In this document: one piece after another, positions 1-7,282 of the stretch
Layout: every line of letters starts with the position of its first letter
How positions within the stretch are numbered: position 1 is the first letter of the stretch
NCBI RefSeq assembly: GCF_009741375.1
Contig: NZ_WOWP01000017.1
Location: 1 to 52,596, forward strand
Origin: Flavobacterium rakeshii
GTDB lineage: Bacteria; Bacteroidota; Bacteroidia; Flavobacteriales; Flavobacteriaceae
Direction: 5' to 3'
Length of the DNA stretch: 52,596 nt
Notes under the pieces: model-generated
The model's database searches: none
Told to the model about the DNA's origin: nothing
Seen by the model: only the letters and a program-made list of their open reading frames with translations
Translations under genes and position numbers: made by a program

Positions 1-1574
1 TCAAGGTCGCTACACTCTAAAGTGATGTCAAGCTCCATTGGTTCTGAACTCCACACCGGAGCAGTAGTATCTTCAATAGTGATTATTTGGGTAAACACTT
101 CCGATACATTGCCACATTCATCAGTAGCAATCCAGGTATTGGTATAAGTACCTGCGTTAGCACAACCGGATGACACGAAAGAGCCTGAGGTTTTAGTGTA
201 TGAAACATCATTACAACTATCTTCTGCAACCGGTTCCTGTAATTGTGCAGCTGCGAGTCCGTCGCTGTCACTACATTCCAGTGTTACATCAAGGTCCTGT
301 GGTCCGGTTATCCAGCTAGGAGGAGTTGTATCCTCAACTGTAATGGTTTGACTTACTGGAAGCGATTCGTTATCACAGGCATCTTTAGCTATCCAGGTTC
401 TGGTTACCGAATAAGTACCGGGACATGAGCCAGGAGTAGTTTCATCGGTATATGTTAATGAGCTGATTGAACCACTATTATCTGTAGCTGTAGCCTGTTC
501 AAATGAAGGTGATTCCGGACAGTTAATTGTTGAAGGGTCGGGTAGTGGATCAATTACCGGTATAACGGTATCTCCGTCCTCTATGGTTACAAACAGTTGT
601 TTTGAACAGTTATAACTATCGGTAACGGTAACATTATAGTCGCCCGGGGGTACATCGGCCAAATCTTTAGTGGTGGCACCCGTGTTCCATAAATAAGTAT
701 AACCCGGAGTACCTCCGGATACGGTTAATGTTATGGATGACGTACCGCCACTACAGCCTACACTGGTATGACTTTCGCTCAGCATTAATTCTGTTGGCTC
801 AACAATAAGCACGGTGTAGGAGTTTGACATGTTTTCAAAATCAGTCACCGTTAATTTGGCAGTGTTGTTTTGGGTGGTATATACATGTGTAGGGTTTGGC
901 AGGGTAGAGTCGGCAGGGCCGCCATCATTATCAAAGTCCCATGCATAGGTATAAGGTTCCTTACCACCGTTTGTAGTCGATGTGAAATTTACAGTAGTTT
1001 CGCTCCCTACAGTACAGGCAGTGTAAGTAAACTGTACTGCCAGTGGTTTTGAAATTGTAATTTCATTTGTGTAATCACACTGAGCATTTGAGAAACTGTT
1101 ACACTGATAGTTTTCTCCGGGATTGTTACTGCTGCTGGTTTTCCATGCGATTATAGTGTCAGATAAATCTAATTCGTCACCACAAACCCAGTCAAACGGA
1201 CCGTATAACAGCTTGATATTGCTACCCGGAACAATTTGTCCCAAGTAAACATTAAGAAAGGTGGAAACTCCACCTATATTTAAATCGGCATTTAGCCGTG
1301 CATAGTAGACACTTGAATTAGCGTTTGAAGTATAATTCAAATAAATGTATACCTGTTGTACATCTCCAATGGTACAGGGAGTATTCCCGATAGGAGTCCC
1401 GTCTACATCAGAAAGGCTTAGGTATACATCAGTAAGGGTGTAGTTGTTTGATGTACAATCAAAACCACAGGTCCTTAAATCTACTTGCGAGTACGTAAAA
1501 TGAATATTAAATAGTAGCATTAAGGTTATACAGACATATTTAATATTTTTAATTAGGGGGGTAGTGTTCTTCAT
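1..1574 (-). CDS. Giant secreted PKD/SprB/HYR-repeat surface protein, N-terminal part (runs off the left edge)
   Basis: The frame is open from ATG at 1574 to the window edge, so the C-terminus lies outside. It starts with a signal peptide (MKNTTPLIKNIKYVCI..., ending near FTYSQ). A Cys-containing beta-rich region follows, then a PKD domain with the core YAWDFDNDGG, then a SprB-type repeat (GGTPGYTYLWNTGAT ... VTDSYNCSKQ). HYR-like modules of roughly 85 residues come last, recognised by TWIAKDACDN, TWIATDECGN and IEDTTAPVW. SprB, the Flavobacterium gliding adhesin, contains the same short repeat. By family knowledge such proteins leave the cell through T9SS, but no sorting domain is visible because the end is missing. 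The module order resembles the adhesin at 47818. A role in surface adhesion or gliding is inferred. Domain assignment is confident; total length is unknown. Confidence 0.88.
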   Translation of the reverse strand, partial: MKNTTPLIKNIKYVCITLMLLFNIHFTYSQVDLRTCGFDCTSNNYTLTDVYLSLSDVDGTPIGNTPCTIGDVQQVYIYLNYTSNANSSVYYARLNADLNIGGVSTFLNVYLGQIVPGSNIKLLYGPFDWVCGDELDLSDTIIAWKTSSSNNPGENYQCNSFSNAQCDYTNEITISKPLAVQFTYTACTVGSETTVNFTSTTNGGKEPYTYAWDFDNDGGPADSTLPNPTHVYTTQNNTAKLTVTDFENMSNSYTVLIVEPTELMLSESHTSVGCSGGTSSITLTVSGGTPGYTYLWNTGATTKDLADVPPGDYNVTVTDSYNCSKQLFVTIEDGDTVIPVIDPLPDPSTINCPESPSFEQATATDNSGSISSLTYTDETTPGSCPGTYSVTRTWIAKDACDNESLPVSQTITVEDTTPPSWITGPQDLDVTLECSDSDGLAAAQLQEPVAEDSCNDVSYTKTSGSFVSSGCANAGTYTNTWIATDECGNVSEVFTQIITIEDTTAPVWSSEPMELDITLECSDL

Positions 1575-2015
1575 AATCTTCAATTATTTAATTTTCCAGA
1601 CTATTGTTTCCTAAGATTTTCATACTGCTTTAATCAAAAAATGATTATAGAGTTTGTCCCATTAATTGGTTAATTAATGTTCATTACATTTCAAAAAATT
1701 TGCTTATTACGGTTGCTAGGTTATTTGTAAAGAATTACAAATGAAGGGTGTTGATGGTATTTTTGTTTTTGGGGCGTTTTGTTTAGGTGTTAAAAGGTTA
1801 TTAGAATTAAATTTTATGTTTTAAATCATTTGTTATCTAATTATTTAAATATTGGATAAAAAGAACATATCAAATTTATATTTTAAATACTGCTTAAATA
1901 ATGACACCCGTCACGGAGAAAAATGATATACATCACAAAATTTTATATTTGGGATAGATATTCAGTGTGAGGTAAATAGTTGTTAGTGTTTTGTAGTTGG
2001 GGGATGAAATTATTA
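1575..2015. other. Non-coding gap upstream of the left adhesin
   Basis: About 440 bases of very AT-rich DNA with no convincing gene. It should hold the promoter of the 1574 gene. One exact minus-strand TAnnTTTG box (TAAATTTG) lies at 1871-1878, but it would give a leader of nearly 300 bases and has no clear -33 partner. A short inverted repeat (TTTGTAA/TTACAAA) lies near 1730-1745. No clear operator was found. Confidence 0.4.
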
Positions 2016-2043
2016 CAATAAAAAAGTGCCCCGTAAAAGGCAC
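2016..2043 (-). terminator. Rho-independent terminator of the kinase/CRP-type regulator operon
   Basis: On the minus strand GTGCC pairs with GGCAC (2039-2043 with 2026-2030) around an 8-base loop, followed by a run of Ts (As at 2018-2025 on the plus strand). It lies about 60 bases after the stop of the 2103-3152 gene. Confidence 0.75.
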
Positions 2044-2102
2044 ATATTGGAGATTATACTTTTATTGTATAATAGGAGAGATAATAAAGTATACTTATTA
2101 AA

Positions 2103-3152
2103 TCAGTTTTTGAGTGAGGTAAGTCTGTTAAAATTAAGGATATGTATGGTTCCTGCATTTTTTGAGATAAGACCTTCTTCTTTAAAATCGCTTAATGTAC
2201 GACTAACCGTTTCGGGAGAGGTTCCCGAAAGTGCAGCAAGATCATCGCGTGAAGTTTTAACCGTAGTACTATCGATTCCATAACGCTCGGTTAACTTTAT
2301 AATAGCCTCAGCGATTCTTTTTCTTACCGACATATAGGCAATTTGTAAAAGGCGTTCTTCTTTCTCCCTAATATCTTTAGCAAGTATTTTAATAAACCGT
2401 GTACCTATATCAGGATGTAAATACAAAAGCTTGTCCAGTTGTTCAATAGGTAAAAAGCTCAGGGTAGTATCTTCAAGGGCAACAGCAGTATCATTATATG
2501 GGTTTGCTGAGTGTATGATGTTTATATCCAGATAATCACCTTCTTTATACATACCGGTAATAAGCTCACGGCCTTCTTCGGTATGCTTAACTGTTTTTAC
2601 TTTACCACTTATAATGTAGTAAATACCTATTACATGGTCTCCCTCGTAATGTATGTTTTGATGTGCTTTAAATTGACGACTGTTACGCTCCAGCATGGCT
2701 TCTTTTAGTTTATGAAGTCCGTCCTTATGCGTAATCAGGGTATCAAGGTTTTCTGCCGTGTGACCGTAGTATAGTTGTTGTGCCTCCTTTTTTTTTATTC
2801 GGCACTCAATAGCCCTAAGCAGTTCGGCATCGTCAAAAGGCTTTGTAAGATAATCGTCGGCACCAAGCTCCATACCTTTACGAATATCTGTCCTTTCGGC
2901 TTTTGCAGTCAAAAATATAAAGGGTATGTTTTGAGTTTGCGGAGTTTTGCTAAGTATGTACAATACACCATAGCCATCCATTTCAGGCATCATAATGTCG
3001 CACAGTATTACATCGGGTTCATTTTTAAGAGCGAGTTCCACCCCGGTTTTTCCGTTAGCGGCAGCAAATACTTTATAGCCGGACAAATCCAATATCTCGG
3101 AAATGTTTTCCCTGATATTATCATTATCTTCTATGATGAGTATTTTAATCAT
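2103..3152 (-). CDS. Response regulator: receiver domain fused to a CRP/FNR-type cNMP-binding and HTH module
   Basis: Residues 1-120 form a receiver: acidic pair E8/D9, phospho-acceptor D52 (CDIMMPEMDG), T82 and K104. Residues about 145-265 are a cyclic-nucleotide-binding-type beta-barrel (GIYYIISGKVKTVKH ... YKEGDYLDI). Residues about 270-345 are a CRP-type winged helix with the recognition segment SGTSPETVSRTLSDFKEEG. It is therefore a phosphorylation-controlled transcription factor whose output is a CRP/FNR protein instead of an OmpR or NarL domain. No FNR-type N-terminal Cys cluster is seen, so direct oxygen sensing by an Fe-S centre is unlikely. The start overlaps the stop of the upstream PAS kinase by 4 bases, so the pair is translationally coupled and the kinase is the obvious phospho-donor. 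Targets are unknown. Confidence 0.92.
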   Translation of the reverse strand: MIKILIIEDNDNIRENISEILDLSGYKVFAAANGKTGVELALKNEPDVILCDIMMPEMDGYGVLYILSKTPQTQNIPFIFLTAKAERTDIRKGMELGADDYLTKPFDDAELLRAIECRIKKKEAQQLYYGHTAENLDTLITHKDGLHKLKEAMLERNSRQFKAHQNIHYEGDHVIGIYYIISGKVKTVKHTEEGRELITGMYKEGDYLDINIIHSANPYNDTAVALEDTTLSFLPIEQLDKLLYLHPDIGTRFIKILAKDIREKEERLLQIAYMSVRKRIAEAIIKLTERYGIDSTTVKTSRDDLAALSGTSPETVSRTLSDFKEEGLISKNAGTIHILNFNRLTSLKN

Positions 3153-4339
3153 TTGCGCGGAAATTGGATGGTAAATAATGTTCCTTCATTAACCTCACTT
3201 TTGCAACTTATGGTACCTCCCATAAGCTTTACATAACGGGCTACAATATGCAGTCCTAATCCTGTACCCGGTATACTACCGGTATTATGGGCCCTAAAAA
3301 AGGCTTCAAATAAATGTTCCTGATCTTCATCGGGTATACCAATACCGTTGTCCTTAACAGTTATGATGATATTGTTTTGGGTAACCGATGTATTGATTTC
3401 AATACTGGTTTCTTCACCCGAATATTTAATGGAGTTAGCAACCAAGTTGATGATACAGTTTTTAAGCAGGTTTACATCGAGTTTTACAAGCTTGGCTTTA
3501 CCAGTATGTGAACCTATTATTTTTTGTTCTTTTTTTGCCAGTACCTGTAGTTCGTCTATAATTTCTTTAACAAAAACATCAATTTCAAATCGTGATGGAG
3601 ATACCGTAACTTTATTAGATTCGGCTTTTTCCAACTGTAGGAAATCGTCAAGAATAGTTTTAAGGTTAGATATGGCACTTTTTATTTTATAGACGTGATT
3701 TTCAATTTTACTTTCCTCCAGGTTTTCGGCATAGCGTTGTATTAGCGATGTTGATAACTGTATGGTGCTTAAAGGGGTACGAAACTCGTGTGAAGCCATT
3801 GAGAGTAACCTGCTTTTAAGCTGTCCTGCTTTTTTTTCCTTTTCCAGTGCGGTACTTATTTCTTCTTTTGCATCAATAAGGGCATCTATTGTTTCATCTA
3901 ACGAAATGGTTCTTGCTTTAACCAGTTCTTCAAGATGTTGGGTATATAACAGGAGTTTGTTTTCGGCTTCTTTTTGGTAACTCAGGTCGTGTACAAAACC
4001 GGTAAATATTCTTTTATCACCAAGTTTAATTTCGCTTATCCCCAGTCTAAAAGGAAACACACTACCGTCTTTTTTATAACCTATTAATTCTTTATTGGCA
4101 CTTCTTACCCTGTTGGTGCGTGATGATCGGCTGAAAGAACGTATCCAGGAACTGTATTTCTCTTTTAGTGTTGAAGGGATTAATACTGATATGTTTTGAC
4201 CTATAATTTCTTCGGGGGTATATAAAAAGAGTTTGCAGGCGGATGGATTTATCAATTCTATTACCCCATGTTGATTTATGGTAATAATGCCGTCAATAGC
4301 ATTTTCTATAATAGCGTTTAATAGCACCTGATCTTTCAT
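3149..4339 (-). CDS. PAS-domain sensor histidine kinase
   Basis: From ATG at 4339: a PAS domain of the FixL type (about residues 10-120, NAIDGIITINQHGVIELIN ... TGFVHDLS), a coiled coil, a HisKA dimerisation domain with SMASHEFRTPL (His at residue 184 from this start), and an HATPase domain with N box (NLVANSIKYS), G1 (DNGIGIP) and G2 (GTGLGLHI). No membrane segment is seen, so it should sense a cytoplasmic signal. A haem-binding His in the PAS fold cannot be judged by eye. An in-frame TTG at 4369 would add 10 residues; the ATG was preferred because the upstream stretch lacks domain character. It is first gene of an operon with the receiver-CRP regulator. Its promoter carries the direct-repeat element also found before the glycan genes at 31853 and 39079. 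Confidence 0.92.
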   Translation of the reverse strand: MKDQVLLNAIIENAIDGIITINQHGVIELINPSACKLFLYTPEEIIGQNISVLIPSTLKEKYSSWIRSFSRSSRTNRVRSANKELIGYKKDGSVFPFRLGISEIKLGDKRIFTGFVHDLSYQKEAENKLLLYTQHLEELVKARTISLDETIDALIDAKEEISTALEKEKKAGQLKSRLLSMASHEFRTPLSTIQLSTSLIQRYAENLEESKIENHVYKIKSAISNLKTILDDFLQLEKAESNKVTVSPSRFEIDVFVKEIIDELQVLAKKEQKIIGSHTGKAKLVKLDVNLLKNCIINLVANSIKYSGEETSIEINTSVTQNNIIITVKDNGIGIPDEDQEHLFEAFFRAHNTGSIPGTGLGLHIVARYVKLMGGTISCKSEVNEGTLFTIQFPRK

Positions 4340-4377
4340 ATTGATCAATATTTTGGGGTGTATATTCAATATTTAAT

Positions 4378-4468
4378 TAAAGTTATTTATTATATAGATA
4401 TTTTACTTACGATTTTATTTGAAGGATGGTTTTCTGTCGATGAACGGTTTAATTTTTCGGATGAACGG
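4378..4468 (-). promoter_or_regulatory. Promoter of the PAS kinase operon with three 21-bp-spaced direct repeats
   Basis: The minus-strand -7 box TAACTTTA (4378-4385, one mismatch to TAnnTTTG) is followed upstream by three 9-bp repeats, read on the plus strand as TTTGAAGGA (4418-4426), GATGAACGG (4439-4447) and GATGAACGG (4460-4468). The period is 21 bp. The near repeat begins 33 bp from the far edge of the -7 box. The same geometry occurs at 31888-31957 and 39107-39175. Two half-sites separated by 12 bp is the known pattern for LytTR-type regulators; that assignment is inference. Confidence 0.6.
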
Positions 4469-4616
4469 TAATTTTTGAAGAATATTTTTACAAATAGATT
4501 AAATTGCTTCTAAATAAAGTTTGTTTTCTTTTGGCATTTTTAGAAAACTGAAAATCAGCTTTCCTTATGATACAAACCGAGTAATAAAGCCTGATATAAA
4601 ATCTTTTAAGTTGATA

Positions 4617-4887
4617 ATGAAAAAAAGAAAATATACTAAATACATAGCCTTATTTGTTATACTAGTCCTAACTGCTGTAGTTTATATAGATAGTTTTGAA
4701 GATATTGAACAAATATGCAGTGATAAGCCGGGTAAAACAGAATTATAAAAAAGGCGGTTGCAGTGATATTGATATCATGGATATTTACTGTATAATTGAC
4801 TTTAATAAAACCGATGACGGGGAAATTAGAGTGATGTATAATTTTCCTGATGAAGACCAGACGATTCATGAAGTTATAAAAAAATAA
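4617..4887 (+). pseudogene. Small membrane-anchored hypothetical protein, probably split by a frameshift
   Basis: From ATG at 4617 one frame encodes 43 residues with an N-terminal membrane or signal segment (KYIALFVILVLTAVVYI) and stops at 4748. The +1 frame is open from before that point to 4887 and continues in protein-like style (NYKKGGCSDIDIMDIYCI ... DEDQTIHEVIKK). Joining the frames near 4735 gives a plausible protein of about 90 residues with an N-terminal anchor. The alternative is two tiny overlapping ORFs, the second from a weak TTG at 4696. The final TAA lies inside the 8-bp target duplication of the adjacent transposon, so insertion did not change this end. Family not recognised. 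Confidence 0.42.
4880..4887 (+). repeat. Target-site duplication, left copy
   Basis: AAAAATAA abuts the left inverted repeat and is repeated at 8833-8840 abutting the right one. It contains the stop codon of the upstream ORF. Confidence 0.92.
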
Positions 4888-4913
4888 GGTAACTATATAC
4901 AATATTGCACTAA
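4888..4913 (+). repeat. Left terminal inverted repeat of the IS1595-family element
   Basis: 26 bases identical to the reverse complement of 8807-8832. The match ends at base 27, where A on the left faces G on the right. Confidence 0.95.
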
Positions 4914-4924
4914 AAGTAAATATT

Positions 4925-5059
4925 ATGGAAAAGCAGACAGAATATGATAAAAAAATAAATTCTATTGTAGAATTATTTAAAGGCGATAAATTAGAATTCG
5001 CCGAGGCTGTTTTAAAAGAAGCCACCAACAGATTAAAATCAAAAGCTACATTAACATAG
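4925..5059 (+). CDS. 44-residue hypothetical protein at the left end of the transposon
   Basis: ATG at 4925, stop TAG at 5057-5059. The product (MEKQTEYDKKINSIVELFKG...) is charged and probably helical, with no signal peptide. It lies 11 bases inside the left inverted repeat, and its 3' end overlaps the minus-strand small gene at 5046-5216. No family recognised. The composition looks coding, but the short length makes it uncertain. Confidence 0.4.
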   Translation: MEKQTEYDKKINSIVELFKGDKLEFAEAVLKEATNRLKSKATLT

Positions 5060-5216
5060 CTTCTAACTTAGATAAAGAAGTTGCAGTTCTAATCCAATTA
5101 CCGTCTGATAGTAACACTTCAGCATTTACACCATCATTACTTAATCTATAAGCTGTTATAGTACTAACTCTTATTTTGATTTTACCATCGTCAGAATGTT
5201 GTTGTATAAAGTCCAT
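5046..5216 (-). CDS. 56-residue hypothetical protein in the transposon
   Basis: ATG at 5216, stop at 5046-5048. The sequence (MDFIQQHSDDGKIKIRVSTI ... LLSDGNWIRTATSLSKLEAM) is well composed, soluble and looks like a small beta-rich domain. It is convergent with, and overlaps by 14 bases, the plus-strand ORF at 4925. It is downstream of the passenger operon on the same strand but separated by hairpins at 5269-5286 and 5343-5368. Function unknown. Confidence 0.5.
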   Translation of the reverse strand: MDFIQQHSDDGKIKIRVSTITAYRLSNDGVNAEVLLSDGNWIRTATSLSKLEAMLM

Positions 5217-5382
5217 AAGGTATAATTATTAGATAATTGCAAATTACACTTTTTACAATAAATAAAAAAGCCCCAATTAAGAGGCTAAATATCGAAGTCG
5301 AGGCATACCAGTCTCGTAAATATAAACAATTTAATAACAACAAAGTCCCTCTAATCGGGGACTTTTTTAATTTATAGAAATT
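5217..5382. terminator. Non-coding stretch with two hairpins; plus-strand terminator at 5343-5368
   Basis: AAGTCCC (5343-5349) pairs with GGGACTT (5358-5364) across an 8-base loop and is followed by six Ts on the plus strand, a good intrinsic terminator for transcription entering from the left flank. A weaker hairpin, AGCC/GGCT at 5269-5286, is followed by a T run on the minus strand and could end the passenger operon. A similar 7-bp stem with 8-base loop sits near the right end at 8770-8791. Confidence 0.5.
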
Positions 5383-5547
5383 ATGGAAACAGATTTATAT
5401 TCTTACCTGAATACAGCTTCTCATATCGAATGGGATTTGTTTTATGAGAAAGTAAAAGAATTACACAAAGAAAAGTTTCAAGACGAGGTTATCAAACCTA
5501 AATATTTTGTGTGCAAAGTAGCTATTATTACTTCCCACCACCCATAG
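5383..5547 (+). CDS. 54-residue hypothetical protein in the transposon
   Basis: ATG at 5383, stop TAG at 5545-5547. The product (METDLYSYLNTASHIEWDLF ... KPKYFVCKVAIITSHHP) is soluble and mixed in charge. It starts 15 bases after the T run of the 5343-5368 hairpin. Its last codons overlap the end of the convergent 5528-5824 gene by 20 bases. No family recognised; coding status is moderately likely from composition only. Confidence 0.4.
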   Translation: METDLYSYLNTASHIEWDLFYEKVKELHKEKFQDEVIKPKYFVCKVAIITSHHP

Positions 5548-5824
5548 ATTTTGTTTGCTCATAAGTAGCTACCGCTAACTCTACTTGATTGTCTAAGGGT
5601 TTTGTAAAAACAATTTGTATTTCGCTATACTCTTTATTACCTTTTAGGTAATTTTCTAAGTTTATAAAACCGACAGCTTCTACTTTTTCAATCCCCTGTC
5701 TATCGTTATATTCTACGTTTTTAATTTGGTAATAAAATTGTTCTTTATATTCTTTACCATCGTTACGAAAATGATTTTGGTAAAGAAATAATCTTTTTTC
5801 TGGGTCTGTGGAATAAATTGACAT
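5528..5824 (-). CDS. 98-residue hypothetical passenger protein
   Basis: Third gene of the minus-strand passenger operon, starting 4 bases after the HNH gene stops. The product (MSIYSTDPEKRLFLYQNHFR ... AVATYEQTKSMGGGK) has no signal peptide or membrane segment and reads as a soluble alpha/beta protein with many charged residues. Position directly after an exported HNH nuclease suggests, but does not show, an accessory or immunity-type role. No family recognised. Confidence 0.65.
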   Translation of the reverse strand: MSIYSTDPEKRLFLYQNHFRNDGKEYKEQFYYQIKNVEYNDRQGIEKVEAVGFINLENYLKGNKEYSEIQIVFTKPLDNQVELAVATYEQTKSMGGGK

Positions 5825-5828
5825 AATA

Positions 5829-6146
5829 TTAATTGGTTTTAGTTGATTTACGTTCTTTTGATGTTTTACGGCGGTGCTGTTCTATAGTCAATAATTGCAT
5901 ATTATCAGGACAGTCTGTGCCGCCTTGTGATAAGGGGATTATATGGTCTATCTCATACCCTTTTGGGGTGTGGGTTAGATTGTGTAATTTAAGAAATTCC
6001 TTTTTATTCTTATAGCTTCTTTTTACCATATTTCCGCCATGAGAATAACAACGGTTGATATAATAAGTAGTGCAGTCAACTGTGAAAGTGTTAGCTTGAG
6101 CGAAGCATGAAAGAGAAAGCAATATGAAAAGAATTAGGAGTTTCAT
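5829..6146 (-). CDS. Exported HNH endonuclease (transposon passenger)
   Basis: 105 residues. A signal peptide (MKLLILFILLSLSCFAQA) is followed by an HNH nuclease core: KGYEIDHIIPLSQGG, then DNMQLLTIEQHRRKT. The E-x-D-H pair, central Asn and C-terminal His-x-x-K pattern match the catalytic beta-beta-alpha-metal fold of HNH nucleases. Two Cys residues just after the signal peptide (VDCTTYYINRCYSHGG) could form a disulfide in the periplasm. The start overlaps the stop of the upstream 6143-6883 gene by 4 bases (ATGA), so translation is coupled. Substrate is unknown: extracellular DNA scavenging, defence against incoming DNA, or a role in moving the element are all possible. Confidence 0.85.
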   Translation of the reverse strand: MKLLILFILLSLSCFAQANTFTVDCTTYYINRCYSHGGNMVKRSYKNKKEFLKLHNLTHTPKGYEIDHIIPLSQGGTDCPDNMQLLTIEQHRRKTSKERKSTKTN

Positions 6147-6883
6147 ACACCCCTTAATATTTTATCCACCCTTAAGCTAATTTTACCTTGTATCTCCTTG
6201 TCCATATCTGCTATAATACCACTAATGGAAAGAGAAGGTGTAATAGTGGTTAAGTCAAACACTTTTGCTACGTTAGTGACTAATTTCTTATTCAAATAAA
6301 TTGTCAGTTCATTTAGTTCATTTATATTTTTCTTTTGAGAAATCATAACAGTAGCTTCATTTAAAATTTCGGTTAGTACTTTTTTTAATAGATACTCAAA
6401 CTCAATTTTAGAATGTGTTTCATAAATATCAGTATTACTGTAGTTATTTAACATACCAACCTGAGTTAATCTTTTCAAAGAGATGTCACCAGCTTCTTTC
6501 ATTACAGTCTTATAAATATATGTTTGATCATCATAACTATTAAATTGCCATGTCTTGTTTTCAATAACACTTGAATTTGCCGACAACTCCCAGTCAATGT
6601 ATAAGTAAGATTCTATCTCTTCTAATGTGTATTTTACAGACCAATTAGGTTTTATATAAGAAACTGAAACCTCTTTTAAATCTTTTGAAAATAAAGGGTT
6701 AACATCAATACTCATAAAATATTTTAGCAATAGTCTATATTTTCCTTCAGGAAAAGTTTTCTTAAATGAAATTGGAGTATTATCATAAGAAGTATTGCTT
6801 ATGATAGGTTGCCTATTTGAACTTAGATTGTTAATGACAACAACAATAATAATTATCAGAAAGATATAACCTAAAACTTCCAT
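6143..6883 (-). CDS. 246-residue membrane-anchored hypothetical passenger protein
   Basis: First gene of the passenger operon. One N-terminal membrane segment (LGYIFLIIIIVVVINNL) anchors a soluble domain of about 220 residues with no recognised motif; the segments after residue 150 look helical. The composition is AT-rich, with many Lys, Ile and Asn codons. It overlaps the HNH gene by 4 bases, so the two are made together. A partner or inhibitor of the exported nuclease is possible, but this rests on position only. Confidence 0.7.
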   Translation of the reverse strand: MEVLGYIFLIIIIVVVINNLSSNRQPIISNTSYDNTPISFKKTFPEGKYRLLLKYFMSIDVNPLFSKDLKEVSVSYIKPNWSVKYTLEEIESYLYIDWELSANSSVIENKTWQFNSYDDQTYIYKTVMKEAGDISLKRLTQVGMLNNYSNTDIYETHSKIEFEYLLKKVLTEILNEATVMISQKKNINELNELTIYLNKKLVTNVAKVFDLTTITPSLSISGIIADMDKEIQGKISLRVDKILRGV

Positions 6884-6940
6884 ATGGTAAGGTGATTTAG
6901 TTCACTCAAACCCAAAAGTGAAAATTATACAAAATATAAA

Positions 6941-7022
6941 GCGTGGGTTGTAACCATATTCTACCATTAGAGGCTCTGGTAAACCCTACGACATAGAACA
7001 GGCACACCCACGCCATAGCGTG
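6941..7022. ncRNA. Structured non-coding segment inside the transposon (candidate RNA or cis-element)
   Basis: In the roughly 400-base gap between the passenger operon and the transposase. GCGTGGGT (6941-6948) is the exact complement of ACCCACGC (7006-7013), closing a domain that holds a TACCA/TGGTA stem (6962-6966 with 6977-6981). The 3' strand of the closing stem can instead form a perfect local hairpin CACGC-CATA-GCGTG (7009-7022), so two structures compete. GC content is clearly above that of the surrounding DNA. Strand is not determined. It may be a small RNA, a leader acting on one of the divergent units, or a transposase-binding site. No known RNA family is claimed. Confidence 0.45.
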
Positions 7023-7282
7023 AGCGTTTAACCTATTCATTCCGAGTCGTGTTTTTGAAATTTACCAGATTTCCTAATTGACAGAATGAAAGCTAACGCT
7101 TATTTTTTCGATATTTTATGCATGCAATTTAAGGAATTATAACATATAAATTTACGGTTTTGTAAAAATCAGGATAACAAACTAAATTTGAGTTTTTTAC
7201 AGCTAAATAATTAGAAGATAGTTGCACTAATATGAAATATTATTCTTATATTTAAAGTGTAATTCATAACCGTTTAAATGTC

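Noticed and set aside
2775..3236. 153-codon plus-strand frame
   Set aside because: Antisense shadow of the receiver-CRP regulator and PAS kinase genes; no domain character.
4418..4468. CRP/FNR binding palindrome for the receiver-CRP regulator
   Set aside because: The repeats are direct, not inverted, and lack a TTGAC-N4-GTCAA-like core.
4657..5028. 123-codon minus-strand frame with hydrophobic stretches crossing the transposon border
   Set aside because: It spans the target duplication and inverted repeat and is antisense to better supported ORFs; a native gene cannot cross the insertion junction.
6941..7022. IscB/OMEGA-type guide RNA next to an HNH gene
   Set aside because: The HNH protein is only 105 residues with a signal peptide and no RuvC part, so an RNA-guided nuclease is not supported.
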